Shown here in pieces: positions 9,777-18,499 of a stretch of DNA of 64,000 bases. The notes beneath the pieces are model-generated. The model saw only the letters and a program-made list of their open reading frames with translations. It was not told the origin of the DNA and did no database searches. Each line of letters opens with the position of its first letter. The first letter of the stretch is position 1. The position numbers and the translations under genes are program-made. Source of the DNA: Lachnospiraceae bacterium NE2001 (lineage in GTDB: Bacteria; Bacillota; Clostridia; Lachnospirales; Lachnospiraceae); assembly GCA_900110635.1 (NCBI GenBank), contig FOEK01000018.1, positions 1 to 64,000 on the forward strand, written 5' to 3'.

Positions 9777-9851
9777 ATCTTCTTCCTCTTCTATATTCTT
9801 CAAGGTATCAAGGGTTGTCACGGGGACATAACTACTGACACCCCCATCAAC

Positions 9852-10880
9852 CTAGTTGGCAAAATAATTATCGATGCCATTGGCGATTCCTGTAACGATC
9901 TTCTGCTGAAATGCAGAATCCGCCATCAGGCTGTCTTCGTTGGGATTGGTCATAAAGCCCATCTCAATAAGTGTACACGGAACATTACTCCAGTTGTTGC
10001 CGGTCATCGTGTCTGTCTCCCACACACCACGGCTGGAAAAACCAGTTGATGCCACGTAGGCATTTAACACTGCATCTGAAAGCTTACGGCTTGCGCTATA
10101 AGTTGACGCTGTGTACGGATTAGACGGTGTGATACATATAGCCATAGCTCCGCTGCTGGAGGAGCTTTCCGAACCATCTGCGTGGATTCTGATAAATGCA
10201 TCAGCCCCTGCATTGTTAGCAATCTGAGCACGTTCACTGCAGGATATGGCCGTATTGTTATCGTAGCGCGTCATAAGAACGGTATAGCCACGGGCTTCTA
10301 GTTCAGTTTTCAGCTTTGTAGCAACCTGAAAATTAAGCTCTATCTCAGACAGACCGCTGGATACTCCATGTGTTCCAGTTGAGTCTGCCGCTTTCATTTC
10401 ACCTGAGCCAGGGCCAAGAGGTTCTGTATTTCCAGTCACCACGTTGGAATGACCAGGATCAAGAACTATCAGCTTGCCACCGGTAGATTTGTTAGTTGAA
10501 ATATTATCATCCTCATCACCAGCAGTATCACTAGAACTTCCTGATGCATCTGACTCTCCATCTGTACCCGCTGAAGCAGTGCTGTCATCCGATGATGTTT
10601 TGTCATCTGTTGATGCGCTGTCGTCTGTTGATGCTTTCTCATCCGAGTCAGAATCAGATGTTTTATCTGCTTCCGTCTTTGTGGCATCAATCTTGGTGGA
10701 TTCCTCAACCGTTGTAAGTTCTGTAGTTTCTTCTGCCTGTTCTGTGGTTTCTCCCCAGTTCTCGCGACGGGAATCGGTTCCGACGTCGTCGTCAGAGGAG
10801 GTTGAACCACAGCCGACAAGAGACAGAGTCAGCAGTATGCTGATCAAATATACAATTGTCTTTCTTAATATATGCTTCAT
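9852..10880 (-). CDS. Lipoprotein N-acetylmuramoyl-L-alanine amidase (Amidase_3)
   Basis: 342 residues. The N-terminus is a lipoprotein signal (hydrophobic core then LVGC lipobox, Cys24), so the protein should be tethered outside the membrane. Residues about 28-130 are a disordered Ser/Thr/Asp/Glu linker. The rest is a zinc amidase domain: VLDPGH (first Zn His), SEIELN (Glu), FIRIHAD (second Zn His) and the catalytic IEMGF Glu near the C-terminus are all present. It should cleave the N-acetylmuramoyl-L-alanine bond of peptidoglycan in growth or cell separation. The gene stands alone after a terminator; no good ribosome site is visible before the ATG. Confidence 0.92.
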   Translation of the reverse strand: MKHILRKTIVYLISILLTLSLVGCGSTSSDDDVGTDSRRENWGETTEQAEETTELTTVEESTKIDATKTEADKTSDSDSDEKASTDDSASTDDKTSSDDSTASAGTDGESDASGSSSDTAGDEDDNISTNKSTGGKLIVLDPGHSNVVTGNTEPLGPGSGEMKAADSTGTHGVSSGLSEIELNFQVATKLKTELEARGYTVLMTRYDNNTAISCSERAQIANNAGADAFIRIHADGSESSSSSGAMAICITPSNPYTASTYSASRKLSDAVLNAYVASTGFSSRGVWETDTMTGNNWSNVPCTLIEMGFMTNPNEDSLMADSAFQQKIVTGIANGIDNYFAN

Positions 10881-10912
10881 AAATTAAAATATTATACCTC
10901 AGTAGTAAAGGC

Positions 10913-10953
10913 AAAAAACGTGACAAAGCAAGCTGGTTGGTTTGTCACGTTTT
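10913..10953 (-). terminator. Rho-independent terminator of the YARHG gene
   Basis: Arms AAAACGTGACAAA and TTTGTCACGTTTT flank a 13-nt loop, ending in a T-run on the minus strand, just after the stop at 10959. Confidence 0.85.
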
Positions 10954-10958
10954 ATCAC

Positions 10959-12224
10959 TTAGTTACGATACTTCTGGAGAAGCTCTACGTTGTAATTCTC
11001 GGTAGAATTAAACTGTCTCTTTGCATCTGCCTGATCAGTTGTAATTGGATGATACCAATCAAACTGACTGAAGTAATTAAATATATTCTGGTCCTTAAAC
11101 TTGTAACCGTGTCTCGCGTAGATTTCATTTATTGCAGTCTGAATCTGGTCCTGAGTCATACGACGAACATCTGCATCTGTAAGTGTACGTGTATCACTAT
11201 CAGGAATGATCATTCCTGCATAGCCGCCTGAAGAACCACCTGAAGAAGTAGTTGTGCTGGCTGCAGTGGTTGCCTCGGTTGTAGCCTCAGTCGTAAGAAG
11301 GTCTTCAGAAGGATCACTGCTTTCATTTATGGCAACATCCTCAGTCAGACCGCTGACTGTATATTCACGGGTGATTGAAACTGGGCTTGTTCCAGTATCA
11401 GCAACGTAAGAATCAACCAGAGTTCCGTCATCATTTGCAGACACAAGAATAGTATCTCCATTGCTGAGGTCTTCCATCTTATCTGCCACAAAGGTCCATC
11501 CCTCAACAGGAGAACCACTGGTGGTTGTGATGGTAGCTTTACCCTTACCATCTCTTCCACTAAATGTAACTGATACGTACTGGAATACGTCTGTCTGTCC
11601 AACCTCTTTCAGGTCTTTAACTGTAAATGGTATATCGTCATAGATAAGATCTACGTTGGTGTATTTCTCAATGCCACTCTTATCAACGTCCCAGATATAG
11701 GTAACTGTATCGCCATTTGAGAGACCCGTTGTCTTATCAAGAGTTCCGCTGACGCATCCATAGAGGATGTACTCTGCCGCATCATAATAATCCTTGGCAT
11801 CACGCGGCTGCTCCTTGGCATACTTTATATCATCCGCATAGTCCTCATAGAACTGGTCCTGATCAAAGGTAACGTTGGCAGTACCTATGCCATCGTAACC
11901 ATTAAACTCTACCTTTACGTAATCACTCACTTCCACTTCAATGGTCTTTGGATTCTTATTCTTCATAATAAAGTAGAAAAGTATTCCAAGTGAAATGATA
12001 ATGACCGCTCCACATATCGAGAGAACAGCGATAAGCGGCCCCTTGCCACCCTTAGCACCAGCATTTCCCATATTCTGCTGGTTGTTGTTCTGGTAAGCAT
12101 TTGAAGCGTTATTATACTGAATCTGTGGCTGTGCTGGCTGACCAACCTGGCCGACTGCACTTCCGCAGTACTCACAGAACAGCGATCCATCTGCTATGCT
12201 CTTTCCACACTTTGTACAAAACAT
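10959..12224 (-). CDS. Zinc-ribbon membrane protein with C-terminal YARHG domain
   Basis: 421 residues, start supported by an AGGAGG site. The N-terminus is a double-CxxC zinc ribbon (MFCTKCGKS ... LFCEYCGSA). A Gln/Asn-rich linker follows, then one transmembrane helix near residues 65-90 (GPLIAVLSICGAVIIISLG), so the zinc ribbon is cytosolic and the rest outside. The extracytoplasmic part has two or three similar beta-rich repeats (VKVEFNGYDGIGTANVTFD; VSVTFSGRDGKGKATITTT), a Thr-rich linker, and a C-terminal YARHG domain (NEIYARHGYKF ... FDWYHP). YARHG domains are extracellular modules presumed to bind wall or peptides; no enzyme function is known. The gene follows citrate synthase by 36 bp and ends in a strong terminator. 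Confidence 0.82.
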   Translation of the reverse strand: MFCTKCGKSIADGSLFCEYCGSAVGQVGQPAQPQIQYNNASNAYQNNNQQNMGNAGAKGGKGPLIAVLSICGAVIIISLGILFYFIMKNKNPKTIEVEVSDYVKVEFNGYDGIGTANVTFDQDQFYEDYADDIKYAKEQPRDAKDYYDAAEYILYGCVSGTLDKTTGLSNGDTVTYIWDVDKSGIEKYTNVDLIYDDIPFTVKDLKEVGQTDVFQYVSVTFSGRDGKGKATITTTSGSPVEGWTFVADKMEDLSNGDTILVSANDDGTLVDSYVADTGTSPVSITREYTVSGLTEDVAINESSDPSEDLLTTEATTEATTAASTTTSSGGSSGGYAGMIIPDSDTRTLTDADVRRMTQDQIQTAINEIYARHGYKFKDQNIFNYFSQFDWYHPITTDQADAKRQFNSTENYNVELLQKYRN

Positions 12225-12260
12225 ACCGTAACCTCCTTGTCTGTATTAGATTCCCTCAAC

Positions 12261-13625
12261 CTAACGATCCTCGATAGAATGATACTCCCGGTGAGTACCC
12301 ACGTACTTGTAAGCAGGACGTATGATCTTGCCCTTGCTTGCCAGCTCCTCTAATCTGTGAGCTGACCAGCCTGATATACGCGCTATCGCGAACATCGGTG
12401 TAAATAGCTCTACTGGAATCTTGAGAACTGAATATACAAAGCCACTGTAGAAATCCACATTCGCACAGACTGGTTTATGCACATCTCTGTTCTTTGTGAT
12501 CAGTTCCTTTGCTATACGCTCAACTCTTTCATACAACGCGAACTCCTGAGAGTACCCCTCGGCTTCTGAAAGACGTTTTGCATATTCCTTTAGTACCTCT
12601 GCCCTTGGGTCAGAGAGTGTATATATAGCGTGCCCCATACCATAGATAAGTCCCATTTTATCGAAGGCCTCTCTCTTCAGTATCTTTGTAAGGTACGCCT
12701 TTACCTCGGTGTCACTTTCGGTATCTGCTACATTTGCCTTAAGGTCAGCTATCATCTGCTGTACCTTGAGGTTTGCACCACCGTGTCTTGGTCCCTTAAG
12801 AGAACCCAGAGAACCTGCCACCGTAGAATAGGTATCTGTTCCTGTGGTCGTGATAACGTGAGTCGTAAATGTGGAGTTGTTACCACCACCATGCTCTGCA
12901 TGAAGCACAAGGCATATATCCAGCACCTGAGCTTCAAGCTCTGTAAATGTGGGATCCGGTCTCAACAGTCGAAGAATATTCTCAGCTGTGGAAAGCTCAG
13001 GCTTCGGCCTGTGAATTATTAGACTGGAATCCAGGAATTTATGACGATAGCTCTGATATCCGTATGCTGCAATAACTGGGAATCTTGCTATCAGGCTGAG
13101 AGACTGTGCCAGAACGTGTGCAACACTGATATCATCAGGATTATCATCATAAGAATAAAGTGTGAGAACGCATCTCTCAAGAACGTTCATTATATTCCTG
13201 CTTGGAGCCTTCATTATTACGTCGCGATTGAAGTTTTCAGGAAGCGGTCTGAATGCGCTGATTATCTCCATAAAATCAGCCAGTTCCTTCTCAGTTGGAA
13301 GCTTACCGAATAATAAGAGAAATGTTGTCTCTTCAAATCCATGCTTGCTGCCTCTGAAACCCTTTACCAGTTCCTTCACATCATAGCCCTGGAAGTAGAG
13401 CTCGCCTGGAATTGGAGTACGTTCTCCATTCTCATCTACTCTGAATCCAGATACATCTGATATTTCTGTAAGACCTGTCAGAACACCGCGTCCATCTGAA
13501 TCTCTGAGTCCGCGCTTAACATCGTACTTGGAGTAGAGGCTCTGGTCTATCCTGCCTGCAATATCACACATTCTGGTGTAGTATTCTTCGTTTTCTTTGA
13601 ACTTTTCAAATGCATCAATATTCAT
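12261..13625 (-). CDS. gltA: Citrate synthase
   Basis: 454 residues. ATG at 13625 is preferred: AGGA lies five bases upstream. A longer in-frame ATG at 13649 falls inside hairpin repeat B and is probably fortuitous. Type II-like citrate synthase: catalytic His segments HAEHGGGNNSTFTTH and GMGHAIYTLSDPRAEVLK, and the Asp-containing VDFYSGFVYS are all intact. It condenses oxaloacetate and acetyl-CoA, here likely in a partial TCA route supplying 2-oxoglutarate for glutamate in an anaerobe. Neighbouring malic enzyme and PFOR in the same window link to the same pyruvate/acetyl-CoA pool. Probably cotranscribed with the metallophosphoesterase upstream and the YARHG gene downstream. Confidence 0.95.
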   Translation of the reverse strand: MNIDAFEKFKENEEYYTRMCDIAGRIDQSLYSKYDVKRGLRDSDGRGVLTGLTEISDVSGFRVDENGERTPIPGELYFQGYDVKELVKGFRGSKHGFEETTFLLLFGKLPTEKELADFMEIISAFRPLPENFNRDVIMKAPSRNIMNVLERCVLTLYSYDDNPDDISVAHVLAQSLSLIARFPVIAAYGYQSYRHKFLDSSLIIHRPKPELSTAENILRLLRPDPTFTELEAQVLDICLVLHAEHGGGNNSTFTTHVITTTGTDTYSTVAGSLGSLKGPRHGGANLKVQQMIADLKANVADTESDTEVKAYLTKILKREAFDKMGLIYGMGHAIYTLSDPRAEVLKEYAKRLSEAEGYSQEFALYERVERIAKELITKNRDVHKPVCANVDFYSGFVYSVLKIPVELFTPMFAIARISGWSAHRLEELASKGKIIRPAYKYVGTHREYHSIEDR

Positions 13626-13640
13626 ACTATTCCTATTATT

Positions 13641-13688
13641 ACACCTCATCCGCCCCTTCGGGGCACCTTCTCCTCAAGGAGAAGGCTT
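13641..13688 (-). repeat. Dispersed hairpin repeat, short form (copy B)
   Basis: ACACCTCATC, then a GCCCC-TTCG-GGGC hairpin, then a CTTCTCC-TCAA-GGAGAAG hairpin ending at the TAA stop of the metallophosphoesterase gene. It lies between that stop and the gltA ribosome site. Confidence 0.9.
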
Positions 13689-14277
13689 ATAACTCAATAA
13701 CATAACGCTCGAAAGCATTTATCACTCTGGTATTATTATACATGTCCTCGCGCTTAAAGTCACGCCCGTAGGTCATATGAACGTGGCCATGTACAAAAAG
13801 TTTTGGCTCGTACTTCTGAATTATTGTGTTGAAGCAGGTAAAACCCATATGTGGCATATCCTTGCCATCGTGGAAACCCTTTGCCGGACTGTGGGTTAGA
13901 AGGATGTCCACTCCCTTTTTCATCCAGAGTTTCGGTTTCATTTTAAGGTATCTGTTAGTCATCTGACGGTCCGTATACTGAAAGCCACTATAATTATAAC
14001 ACATACTGCCGCCAAGTCCCATAATTCTTAGTCCCTGATACTCATAAATATCTCCATCCACGCAGATACATCCTCCGGGAGGAGTATCATTGTAGCAGCC
14101 ATCGTGATTTCCATGAACATACAGGATAGGAACCTTGGAATAGGTTGCAAGAAACTCCAGATACTGGGGTGCCAGATCTCCTGCTGAAAGGATCAGGTCT
14201 ATGCCTTCTAATTTAGTTTTCTCAAAAAAATCCCACAGATATTTTGACTCAACATCTGCCAGTGCGAGAATCTTCAT
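13687..14277 (-). CDS. Calcineurin-like metallophosphoesterase
   Basis: 196 residues. Core metallophosphoesterase motifs: SAGDL, GNHDG, a THSP segment and the C-terminal GHVHMTYG. The first metal motif, normally DxH, is DVE here (residues 8-10), so a glutamate or another residue must take the place of the usual histidine; this may be a subfamily trait. Such proteins hydrolyse phosphomonoesters or phosphodiesters; the substrate is unknown. Cytoplasmic, no signal peptide. It starts 24 bp after the ParB-like/BMP fusion gene and precedes gltA, so it is likely part of the long operon. Confidence 0.82.
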   Translation of the reverse strand: MKILALADVESKYLWDFFEKTKLEGIDLILSAGDLAPQYLEFLATYSKVPILYVHGNHDGCYNDTPPGGCICVDGDIYEYQGLRIMGLGGSMCYNYSGFQYTDRQMTNRYLKMKPKLWMKKGVDILLTHSPAKGFHDGKDMPHMGFTCFNTIIQKYEPKLFVHGHVHMTYGRDFKREDMYNNTRVINAFERYVIEL

Positions 14278-14301
14278 CTCCTGATACTCCTACATCAACA
14301 C

Positions 14302-16326
14302 CTAAACGCCCTTCATCTCAACCAGCTCCTTGGCTGATTCATCCAGCTCATCGATAGTTGGTATATCGCCGATAACATTTTCCACAAGCCAGTTCATCTT
14401 AATGATGTCATCAACCTCCATATCGACGCCCTCTTCGCTTCTCAGCTTGCCATCCTGTGAATAAATCTCTCCCCAGAATGGTGAGAATCTGTCCTCTACT
14501 ATAAGGTCCTTTATTATATTGACCAGACGTCTGGTATCTGCCGGAACCTTCTCTGAAATAATTATGTCAACCACTCCTGCAGAAAGTCCCCACCAATAAT
14601 TTATTGGCTTGCTTTCACTGTCGGCATCAGCACTGGAGTAGGTGCCCTGCATTATGAGATTGATGATCCTCTCATAGAGCTTGCCCCAGTTATAAACACT
14701 CATAGTTACATTTTCAGGTCCATTTGAAGTAAGTTTGTAAAGACCAAACTTCCTTGATGCACGACTAGGTGTGATCATATCCTGATCTGAAATGATATCT
14801 ATCCCTTTATCTCGGATTGAATCATATATGTCAGACTTTTCATCTATCCTTCTGGTAGAAGTCCAATCCAGATATACATTAACATTTGGATTCACCATAC
14901 GTGCACCAATGGCAAATGCATTAATATTCGCTATAACTCCATAAATAGGATAATCTGCGATATAACCTATCTTGTCAGTCTTTGTGAGCGAACCCGCGAT
15001 CATTCCAGACAAGAACTTTGCCTCGTACAGACGGGCATCGTAGGTTCTTATATATCTGTGTGAGGTATTGAGCGAGCAGTTAAGTATCTTTACAGATGGA
15101 TACTTGATGGCGCACTTAAGACTGGCATTTACCGCCTGGGCATTTATCGTGAAGATAACCTCAACACCTTGATTTTCCACCAGGTCATCAATAGCCCTGA
15201 TTATCTCTTCCTCAGTGCTGGCACCTGTTATCTTAAGTGATACCAGCTTCTCGCCATACACCTCTTTTATATAGTTACGACCAAGCTCGTGAGAATATCT
15301 CCAGTCGGATTCTGAAGGATCACCATCATAGATAAATGCTATCTTTAATGGTTTTGTCGCTGAGTAATTTGGTGACAGTATCGAAGTCAGAACGTTCTTC
15401 TTCTCCTCTGGAGGAGTGAGCGAAACCTCCACCTCGTACTTCTCATTTATTACCAGGAACTCTTCCCACATAGCTGCGATTCCAGCCTGAATCTCTTCCA
15501 GGCTCATTTCACATACTTCGTCAAAGCCTTTAACTTCTATAAATGCGAGAAATGCATCTCCAGTACTTACGTCCTCGAGACTGACTCCTCCTTTTACACG
15601 AAAGGCTTTTTCAAACCTCTTGTATGCCGCTTTCATCTCCAGAAGCGTGTCGTCACTCCATATCTTTGTAAGGTCAGTTCTTATAGCTGAGCTTATTCCT
15701 TCGGCTGTATCATTTGCATTTATCAGTTCAGAAATAGTCTCTTCTTCCTCAAACTCTCCGCCGTGCTTTGGAGCTATCTTCACCTGTTCCATCAGGCGCT
15801 TATATTCACCCTCATGAGTGAAACGGATGTAGTTAACGCCAGTCTTCTTGTTGAAGTCCATGTACTCATAGTAAACCCTGATGAGCTCGTCATCCGTAAG
15901 CTTTGGAACCTTCCTTGTTACAAAGGCCGGGATGGAATCAGCGCCAAAAAACTTGAGTACGCTCACCCTCTTATTACCCTCAACAACGTAGTAATAATTC
16001 AGATACTCGTACACCTTGATTGCATCCCTGATACCCTCATCCACGTGAGCGTCACAAAGCATGGACCATTTGCTGGCGAACTCCGAACCATTTCTCATAA
16101 GCGGCATGAAGTTCGACGCAAAGGCCTGGGTTCTTCCCGCATTGCTTGTTCCCACAACTCTGGAGAGTGGAATATCCACAAGTCCAAGATTTACCTCGCT
16201 GGCGATACTATCCTTCTCGATAATATCATCCAGCACTGGCAGATATGGGTACTGTCCGTCAGACACAGCTCTTTTATAAGCCTTTGCACCCAGCTTCTTC
16301 GCTTTTTCATATAATTCAAACGACAT
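14302..16326 (-). CDS. Cytosolic fusion: ParB/sulfiredoxin-like domain plus BMP (PnrA-type) nucleoside-binding domain
   Basis: 674 residues, start supported by AAGGA six bases upstream. No signal peptide or lipobox, although BMP/PnrA proteins are normally exported lipoproteins. Residues about 45-140 look ParB/Srx-like: IPLSRVVGTSNAGR, then VVEGNKRVSVLKFFGADSIPAFV (GNKR at 117-120 matches the ParB GxxR segment). A helical stretch rich in Glu follows. From about residue 325 the BMP fold begins (LKIAFIYDGDPSESDW, then IFTINAQAVNASL, a RTYDARLYEAKFLSGMIAG segment and IGYIADYPIYG), the family that binds purine nucleosides for ABC uptake. Inference: an intracellular nucleoside-like ligand sensor coupled to a ParB-type domain. 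Partners and DNA or nucleotide binding are unknown. It sits between malic enzyme and a phosphoesterase. Confidence 0.75.
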   Translation of the reverse strand: MSFELYEKAKKLGAKAYKRAVSDGQYPYLPVLDDIIEKDSIASEVNLGLVDIPLSRVVGTSNAGRTQAFASNFMPLMRNGSEFASKWSMLCDAHVDEGIRDAIKVYEYLNYYYVVEGNKRVSVLKFFGADSIPAFVTRKVPKLTDDELIRVYYEYMDFNKKTGVNYIRFTHEGEYKRLMEQVKIAPKHGGEFEEEETISELINANDTAEGISSAIRTDLTKIWSDDTLLEMKAAYKRFEKAFRVKGGVSLEDVSTGDAFLAFIEVKGFDEVCEMSLEEIQAGIAAMWEEFLVINEKYEVEVSLTPPEEKKNVLTSILSPNYSATKPLKIAFIYDGDPSESDWRYSHELGRNYIKEVYGEKLVSLKITGASTEEEIIRAIDDLVENQGVEVIFTINAQAVNASLKCAIKYPSVKILNCSLNTSHRYIRTYDARLYEAKFLSGMIAGSLTKTDKIGYIADYPIYGVIANINAFAIGARMVNPNVNVYLDWTSTRRIDEKSDIYDSIRDKGIDIISDQDMITPSRASRKFGLYKLTSNGPENVTMSVYNWGKLYERIINLIMQGTYSSADADSESKPINYWWGLSAGVVDIIISEKVPADTRRLVNIIKDLIVEDRFSPFWGEIYSQDGKLRSEEGVDMEVDDIIKMNWLVENVIGDIPTIDELDESAKELVEMKGV

Positions 16327-16371
16327 ACTTTATCCTTCTTTTATTATTATAAAATGTGACAAAACTTCTTT

Positions 16372-17544
16372 TTAGTTACGAGCTATTCCTGTACGGCGTG
16401 CCTCATCAGCAACAGCCTTGGCAACAACCTTTGCAACATTTTCATTAAATGCATCAGGAATGATATATTCTTCTGAGAGTTCCTCATCAGTTACAATAGA
16501 AGCAATAGCTCTGGCAGCTGCCTCCTTCATAGGCTCTGTGATAGCTCTTGCTCTTGCATCCAGGGCACCTCTGAAGATTCCAGGGAATACCAGTACATTG
16601 TTGATCTGGTTAGGGAAATCTGAACGGCCTGTTGCAACGATTCTTGCTCCACCTTCTTTAGCCTCATCAGGCATTATTTCAGGAGTTGGGTTAGCCATAG
16701 CGAATACAATAGGATCACTTGCCATGGTTCTTACCATATCTGCTGTTACAAGTCCTGGAGCAGATACACCGATAAAGATATCCTTACCCTTAAGTACATC
16801 TGCAAGACTTCCTGACTCCTTGTTCTTATTAGTTACAGCTGCAATCTCCTGCTTAGCTGAGTTAAGTCTTGGGTCACCATCTACAAGAGCGCCCTTGCTG
16901 TCTACTAAGACAACATTTCCCAGACCAAAGCTCTGGAGAAGCTTGCAGATTGAGATACCTGCTGAACCAGCTCCACTTATAACTGCGCTGCAGTCTTCCC
17001 ATTTCTTTCCGATAAGCTTAAGTGCATTTGTAAGACCTGCTGCAACAACGATAGCTGTTCCGTGCTGATCGTCGTGGAATACAGGAATATCAAGCTCTTC
17101 CTTAAGTCTAGCCTCAATCTCAAAGCATCTTGGAGCTGAGATATCCTCAAGGTTGATACCACCAAAGGATGGTGCAAGTCTCTTAACTGTCTCAATGATT
17201 TCCTCTGTATCCTTTGTATCTATACAGATAGGAAATGCATCTACATTTCCGAATCTCTTGAAGAGAACTGACTTTCCTTCCATAACTGGGATAGCTGCAA
17301 GAGGTCCGATATCTCCAAGTCCAAGAACTGCTGTACCATCTGAAACAACGGCAACTGTATTCTGCTTAAGTGTATACTTGTAAGCATCGTCAGGGTTCTC
17401 AGCTATCTTTCTACAAGGTTCTGCAACACCTGGGGTGTAGGCCGTTGACAGGTCATCCTTTGTCTCTACTGGAACCTTGAGTGCAACCTCAAGCTTTCCA
17501 CCTGCTTCCTCGTGCATCTTTAAACTTGCTGCATTGTAATCCAT
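16372..17544 (-). CDS. Malic enzyme (NAD(P)-dependent, short bacterial form)
   Basis: 390 residues, ATG preceded by a strong AAGGAGG. Bacterial short malic enzyme: YTPGVAEPCRKI, the VSDGTAVLGLGDIGPLAAIPV segment with catalytic Lys in MEGKSVLFKRF, NLEDISAPRCFEIE metal-binding residues, the FHDDQHGTAIV motif, and a Rossmann GAGSAGISICKLL nucleotide site. It decarboxylates malate to pyruvate, giving NAD(P)H. It lacks the phosphotransacetylase domain of the long enzymes. A TTTGTCACATTTT half-element lies just after its stop and another just before its ribosome site. It probably belongs to the same transcript as the SplB-like gene upstream (32-bp gap). Confidence 0.94.
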   Translation of the reverse strand: MDYNAASLKMHEEAGGKLEVALKVPVETKDDLSTAYTPGVAEPCRKIAENPDDAYKYTLKQNTVAVVSDGTAVLGLGDIGPLAAIPVMEGKSVLFKRFGNVDAFPICIDTKDTEEIIETVKRLAPSFGGINLEDISAPRCFEIEARLKEELDIPVFHDDQHGTAIVVAAGLTNALKLIGKKWEDCSAVISGAGSAGISICKLLQSFGLGNVVLVDSKGALVDGDPRLNSAKQEIAAVTNKNKESGSLADVLKGKDIFIGVSAPGLVTADMVRTMASDPIVFAMANPTPEIMPDEAKEGGARIVATGRSDFPNQINNVLVFPGIFRGALDARARAITEPMKEAAARAIASIVTDEELSEEYIIPDAFNENVAKVVAKAVADEARRTGIARN

Positions 17545-17576
17545 TTTCTTTTCCTCCTTAAAAATGTGACAAATGT

Positions 17577-18437
17577 TTATGTAAAATTGAACGAGAGTTG
17601 TTCACCCTCTGTTTTGTTTTCATACTGGCGTTTCCAGGACTTTATCCTGCTGCCGCTTGAGAGTATACCATGCTCCTCACAGAACTCAAGACTTTCCTTA
17701 AGTTTCTTCTTATAATCCCTCGGTATCAGTTCCCCAGGTTTTCCGGCATTTTCTTTTGCAAACTCCTTATACTCCTTTGGGAAACGGTTACTATACTCCA
17801 TATAGAAGAAGTCTCTCACAGACTTCTTTATGGCGAGCCTTAGATCAGCCAGGTCAACTCCTAATATATCATACTCAGCAAGCACCTGAAGAATATCAAG
17901 CACTTCATCATCATTGATAAATGGTATCACAGGCGCCAGGTCAACGAGAACTGCTATCCCCGCCTCACGAAGTGTAGTAATAAGCTCCAGTCTCTCGCTG
18001 ACAGATATAACCTCCTCGCCCTCCAGCTTCTTCAGCTTCTTCTCATCCAGCGTCGGAATGGTCAGCTCGACAGCACATTTGGTTTTCTTTGCAATGCCCT
18101 GAAGTATATCGATATCCCTCAGGATAAGAGACTGCTTGGTGGCTATCACCACACCGTAGTCATTGTTCTCAATAATCTTGAGACATTTTCTGGTGAGACG
18201 GTATTCCTCTTCAAACCTGTTATAAGGATCCCCCAGATTACCCATGAGTATAATACTCTTGCTCCTCCTGGATCTAAGCACCGAATCCAGTTGATCTGGC
18301 GCATCCATCTTAACACCAATATCCATGGAGTCTCCTCCTGGTATCTCCGTAAGCAGGATGCTGTCCTCAGTTCGTCCACGATAGATATTCAGTCCATTCT
18401 GGGGAGTGAGTATATTTTTACTTTCTATCTTATACAT
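17577..18437 (-). CDS. SplB-like radical-SAM homologue lacking the Fe-S cysteine motif
   Basis: 286 residues. The sequence follows the SplB/COG1533 radical SAM family along its length: LNIYRG, then MGNLGDPYNRFEEEYRLTR, then VVIATKQSLILRDIDIL and VDLAPVIPFINDDE, with the expected C-terminal region. In the family the YRG is followed by CxxxCxxC for the 4Fe-4S cluster. Here residues 22, 26 and 29 are Arg, Ser and Leu, and the other cysteines in the protein are far away and unclustered. The reading frame is otherwise intact, so this is a conserved-looking fold that should not bind the cluster. It starts 62 bp after jetC and is followed 32 bp later by malic enzyme. Function unknown; possibilities are a regulatory or DNA-binding pseudoenzyme, or a decaying gene. 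Confidence 0.75.
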   Translation of the reverse strand: MYKIESKNILTPQNGLNIYRGRTEDSILLTEIPGGDSMDIGVKMDAPDQLDSVLRSRRSKSIILMGNLGDPYNRFEEEYRLTRKCLKIIENNDYGVVIATKQSLILRDIDILQGIAKKTKCAVELTIPTLDEKKLKKLEGEEVISVSERLELITTLREAGIAVLVDLAPVIPFINDDEVLDILQVLAEYDILGVDLADLRLAIKKSVRDFFYMEYSNRFPKEYKEFAKENAGKPGELIPRDYKKKLKESLEFCEEHGILSSGSRIKSWKRQYENKTEGEQLSFNFT

Positions 18438-18499
18438 AAAAAACTATACTATCCTTTTGTCTTTATCCTATAACATTTCAAGAATTATTATCTAAGCAT

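Noticed and set aside
13626-13649. Upstream ATG for gltA
   Set aside because: It lies inside hairpin repeat B; the ATG at 13625 has a proper AGGA site and gives the usual N-terminus.
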